From Burkholderiales bacterium (lineage in GTDB: Bacteria > Pseudomonadota > Gammaproteobacteria > Burkholderiales > SG8-41): a DNA stretch of 8,701 nucleotides. Below are positions 6,305 through 8,701 of this stretch, piece by piece. The number at the start of each line of letters is the position of its first letter. Positions within the stretch are counted from its first letter, which is position 1. The notes beneath the pieces are model-generated. The model saw only the letters and a program-made list of their open reading frames with translations, made no database searches and was not told the origin of the DNA. The stretch is taken from NCBI GenBank assembly GCA_005800795.1, contig SYEN01000425.1:1-8701 (forward strand). Reading direction: 5' to 3'. The position numbers and the translations under genes are program-made.

Positions 6305-6424
6305 CTGCGCCCTGCGCCCTATGTGACAAGGTGCGTGTAAGCCGTTGCGCCATGAGGCACGTTAATCTGCAGGGTCGCGCACGGCGTTGCACCCAGCAAC
6401 TCAGTAACGCGCGGCAGGGCGCAG
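6305..6424. repeat. 11-bp inverted repeat and inner hairpin in the gap after fur
   Basis: The 222-base gap 6262-6483 holds no gene. CTGCGCCCTGC (6305-6315) is the exact inverse complement of GCAGGGCGCAG (6414-6424), 98 bases apart. The left arm overlaps a tandem TGCGCCC duplication (6306-6319). Between the arms, GTTGC-ACCCA-GCAAC (6386-6400) forms a perfect small stem-loop. It may be a structured fur 3' UTR, a small RNA or an old element remnant. No T-run terminator is seen. Confidence 0.4.
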
Positions 6425-6461
6425 GCATGGGTAGCCTACCGAACGGATAACTATAAGTATA

Positions 6462-6473
6462 TGTTTTAAAACA
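6462..6473. promoter_or_regulatory. 12-bp palindrome upstream of the exported protein gene
   Basis: TGTTTTAAAACA is a perfect palindrome ending ten bases before the ATG at 6484, preceded by -10-like TATAAG/TATATG strings (6452-6463) with no matching -35. The position suits a repressor operator over the transcription or translation start. An operator role is inferred only. Confidence 0.3.
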
Positions 6474-6483
6474 CTTTTTACAC

Positions 6484-7683
6484 ATGATCTCGTCCCTTAT
6501 TCTCTGCATTTCGGCGCTTCATGCTTCGCTGGCTGCAGCACTGCTATTGGCGGCGCCTGCACTCGCGCAAGCGCCCCTCTCCACTCCGGCCATAACCGCC
6601 GCACCGGTCACATCACCGCCAGCGGTTCGCAACGCCGCGTGGTGGACGGATGCCAGCCGCATCCTCGCGGGCCAATTGCCGGAAGCCGGCAGCGCACTCA
6701 GCAAGATCGCCAACACCATGGCGGTGCTACAACATCGTGACGCGTTTCAACGCTCGTGGCCACCATTCGATACCACTCGGCTCAAGCCGGCTATGAAATT
6801 CGCACAGGACGAAATCGTTCCGCGGCCACAAGCTGTGGGGCCGGTTTTTTATCCTTTCAGCGGGCCGGACGCGCTGTATGCGCTGGGCATGTTTCCCAAC
6901 GCGTCCACGTACGTATTGATGGGTCTTGAGCCAGTGGGCGAACTGCCCGATCTGAACACGCTGACCGAGGCAGATCTCTCCAACAGCCTCACCGAACTGC
7001 GTGCCTCCATCGCATCCATCCAGTCATTCAGCTTTTTCCGCACGCGGGAAATGCACGCGCAATTCAGCCGTAACCAGTTCTCCGGCGTCACGCCGATTCT
7101 GCTGCTGTTCATCGCGCGCCATGGCTTTGCCGTTCATCGGGCAGACCCCATTCTGATAGAGCCCGACGGTAGCCTGCGCGAAACGACCCCTGCAGTCCAG
7201 CGCGCGCTACCCGAAGGCCGCGTGCCCGGCTTGCGTATCACGTTCTCCAAGTCCGGCGAAAAGCGGCTGCGCTCGATGTACTACTTCAAGGCAGATTTAA
7301 GCGATAACGGCTTGACCGCTGCACCCCAACCGCTCACGTGGATCGCGAGCACCGCGCCCCGTGCCACCTATCTGAAATCAGCGTCCTACCTGATGCACGC
7401 GCCGCAGTTTTCGCAGATTCGCGACTTCATCCTCGAAAAAACCGAGCTGATCTTGCAGGATGATTCCGGAATTCCGCTACGCCATTTTTCATCGGAACAC
7501 TGGGACCGCGCGTTCTTCGGTACCTACGATGGCCCGATACGCCTGTTCGCCAACCGCTTTCAGAAAGATTTGCTTGACGCCTACGGCACCACCGCTAAAC
7601 CACTCGGCTTCGGTATCGGCTACGATCATCAGGACAAGGCCAGCAACCTCCAGCGCTTCATCCGCAAACGCCGCGCCGGTTAA
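6484..7683 (+). CDS. Exported protein of unknown function
   Basis: I do not recognise a characterised function. The 399-residue product starts with a hydrophobic signal segment ending ALA-QA, with likely cleavage after Ala28, so the mature protein should be periplasmic or secreted. The segment has no Lys/Arg before its core, which is unusual. The conserved-looking parts are FYPFSGPDALYALGMFPNA (122-140), YVLMGLEPVG (143-152), YLMHAPQFSQIRDFILEKT (302-320), GTYDGPIRLF (346-355) and LGFGIGY (374-380). The first two resemble an uncharacterised bacterial family by memory. No lipobox, second membrane segment or known catalytic motif is evident. The start is the only ATG after the upstream in-frame stop and lacks a Shine-Dalgarno. 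It stands alone, following fur by 222 bases and converging on the chromate-resistance-like gene. Confidence 0.85.
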   Translation: MISSLILCISALHASLAAALLLAAPALAQAPLSTPAITAAPVTSPPAVRNAAWWTDASRILAGQLPEAGSALSKIANTMAVLQHRDAFQRSWPPFDTTRLKPAMKFAQDEIVPRPQAVGPVFYPFSGPDALYALGMFPNASTYVLMGLEPVGELPDLNTLTEADLSNSLTELRASIASIQSFSFFRTREMHAQFSRNQFSGVTPILLLFIARHGFAVHRADPILIEPDGSLRETTPAVQRALPEGRVPGLRITFSKSGEKRLRSMYYFKADLSDNGLTAAPQPLTWIASTAPRATYLKSASYLMHAPQFSQIRDFILEKTELILQDDSGIPLRHFSSEHWDRAFFGTYDGPIRLFANRFQKDLLDAYGTTAKPLGFGIGYDHQDKASNLQRFIRKRRAG

Positions 7684-7686
7684 CGA

Positions 7687-7720
7687 GGCGTCCCGCGCCC
7701 CCGTTTGCCATCAGGACGCC
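7687..7720 (+). terminator. Possible stem-loop after the exported protein gene
   Basis: GGCGTCC (7687-7693) pairs exactly with GGACGCC (7714-7720) over a 20-base loop, four bases past the TAA at 7681-7683. A wider CGAGGC/GCCTCG pair (7684-7689, 7734-7739) competes with it. No T-run follows, so a rho-independent terminator is not established. Confidence 0.3.
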
Positions 7721-7787
7721 AACTTCAAGGATTGCCTCGCCGTATTGCGTTTTGTTGGCGCGCTAACGCGTTTGCAACGGCAACGGA

Positions 7788-8561
7788 TTACGTCTGTTGG
7801 CACCACGCGTACAACGCGTCGTACAGCACCATCCCCTGCTTCAGCATTGCATGATCGTCGGTGTAATTACGTGACAGGCCCTGGGATAGCGCTAGCAACC
7901 CCGCCGATTGCGGCGTGAGATCCAGCTTGCCGGTATCCGCACCACGCACAATAGGGGCCAGACGGTCCAACGCCGGCTCCGACAGACGATAAGCCTTGAT
8001 AAACGCATCGAAACTGCATTGCTCACCCGAGTGACCGAACGCTGCTCCCTCTACGTCATAAGGTTCCGCAGTGTGCTCAGCCGCCACGCGTTTGACGTCT
8101 GCAGAGGGTACATACAAAAACTCCGCCTCGGGATCGATGAATCGCTTAATCAGCCACGGACAGGCAATGCGGTCGATTTTCGGCCGCTCGCGCGTTACCC
8201 AGCGCGTGGCAGCGTTCTTGGGCTTGCCCGCGACTGCACCGCCGTTGCCGATCCAGCCTTCTTCAATGCCGCCCTCGAGAAACCGCGCATTGAACCCTGC
8301 GTCGCGCAAAGCCTTCGCGGCATTCTGGCTAACCTCATGCCCGTGCACACAGTACACCACCACCGCGCGCGCTTGCGGCTAGGCGTGCGACCATTCTGCA
8401 ACCGTTGTAGGATCACGCCGCAGCGCGCCCACAATCACTTGTGTGGACGAAAGAAACGCTGGCGTGCGGCGAACGTCGATCACCAGCGGCGGCAATACGC
8501 CGGCAAGTTGCGCTTGCAAATCTTCAGGCGGCAGGGAGAGAGCAGATATGGCGGCATCCAT
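7788..8561 (-). pseudogene. Rhodanese-ChrB domain (chromate resistance) fusion interrupted by an in-frame TAG
   Basis: Read continuously, 257 codons encode an N-terminal rhodanese domain and a C-terminal ChrB (chromate resistance) domain, with a single TAG at codon 61 (8379-8381). Before it lies VIDVRR and GALRRDP (rhodanese). After it, in the same frame, come VVYCVHGHEVS with the active-site Cys71, WVTRERPKIDRIACPWLIKRF (about 121-141), HSGEQCSFDAF (177-187) and YDALYAWC near the end, all typical of ChrB C-terminal regions. The fragments are codons 1-60, and codons 67-257 if a GTG at 8363 is used. No ribosome binding site precedes that GTG. ChrB-type proteins are linked to chromate resistance, but no chrA transporter lies in this window. 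Possible explanations are a recent nonsense mutation, a sequencing error or suppression. The upstream start at 8561 has GGA ten bases before it. Confidence 0.85.
8379..8381 (-). other. In-frame TAG splitting the rhodanese-ChrB reading frame
   Basis: On the minus strand the codons read TCG CAC GCC TAG CCG CAA GCG. The frame is open for 60 codons before it and 196 after it. The break falls in the linker just before the rhodanese catalytic-loop strand VVVYC, so translation stopping here would remove the active-site cysteine. A single base change from TTG, CAG, TGG or other codons would explain it. Confidence 0.85.
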
Positions 8562-8580
8562 GGCTTCATGATCCTTTCAG

Positions 8581-8623
8581 TTCGGGATGGAAGCAGAGCT
8601 TGGACGCAAGCGTCTAGCCCGAA
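8581..8623 (-). promoter_or_regulatory. Inverted repeats in the leader of the rhodanese-ChrB gene
   Basis: TTCGGG (8581-8586) pairs with CCCGAA (8618-8623). Inside it, two mutually exclusive hairpins overlap: GCTTG-GACG-CAAGC (8598-8611) and GACG-CAAG-CGTC (8603-8614). The block lies 20-62 bases upstream of the ATG at 8561. It could be a folded mRNA leader or an operator for a ChrB-like regulator. The repeats are seen; the function is inferred. Confidence 0.3.
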
Positions 8624-8701
8624 TGTTGCATAAACAATCCGCTCTCAAGCATTTGACATCATGTGGAATAGAAATCGCCGCATTTGAGAACGACAAACGC
8701 A

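Noticed and set aside
7908..8633. 241-codon open frame on the plus strand across the rhodanese-ChrB gene
   Set aside because: Rhodanese and ChrB motifs lie on the minus strand; the plus-strand product shows no recognisable domain.
8653..8658. TTGACA on the plus strand as a promoter reading out of the window
   Set aside because: No -10-like hexamer at proper spacing, and no plus-strand gene start is visible before the window ends.

Overview
The window looks like a chromosomal segment from a GC-rich betaproteobacterium. The main reason is the block in the middle: fur diverging from a BamE-type lipoprotein gene followed by dapB is an arrangement typical of Betaproteobacteria, and the Fur and DapB sequences read as betaproteobacterial. 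There are no tRNA or rRNA genes, CRISPR arrays, insertion sequences or phage genes. All eight protein-coding loci are metabolic, envelope or regulatory.

Layout. (a) 1-215: non-coding leader ending in an AT-rich element. (b) 216-3631, + strand: an acyl-CoA/CoA-ester gene group of two paired acyl-CoA dehydrogenase-family subunits and a crotonase-family protein. The two dehydrogenases carry complementary halves of the usual motifs, which suggests an obligate heteromer. The crotonase lacks both hydratase glutamates, so 'enoyl-CoA hydratase' is probably not its exact reaction. (c) 3681-5696, - strand: bamE, with an unusually long Pro/Ala/Lys-rich tail, followed by dapB of lysine/peptidoglycan precursor synthesis. 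(d) 5827-6261, + strand: fur, with a TTG start and a plausible sigma-70 promoter in the divergent gap. (e) 6262-6483: a gene-free gap with an 11-bp inverted repeat and a 12-bp palindrome. (f) 6484-7683, + strand: an exported protein of unknown function. (g) 7788-8561, - strand: a rhodanese plus ChrB-type chromate-resistance fusion, interrupted by one in-frame TAG. (h) 8562-8701: its leader, with inverted repeats.

The most interesting cross-cutting signal is an almost identical AT-rich element (core AATCAATARGTTAY) directly upstream of three unrelated genes on both strands: the first dehydrogenase, the crotonase and dapB. In two cases it abuts the ATG. In the third it lies about 20 bases upstream and a separate GGAGA ribosome binding site follows, so it acts more like a core promoter or initiator than a ribosome binding site. 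Other points for a second look are a perfect 8-bp hairpin between the dehydrogenase genes, the BamE extension with its repeated FFGRL motif, and the single-codon break in the rhodanese-ChrB gene.
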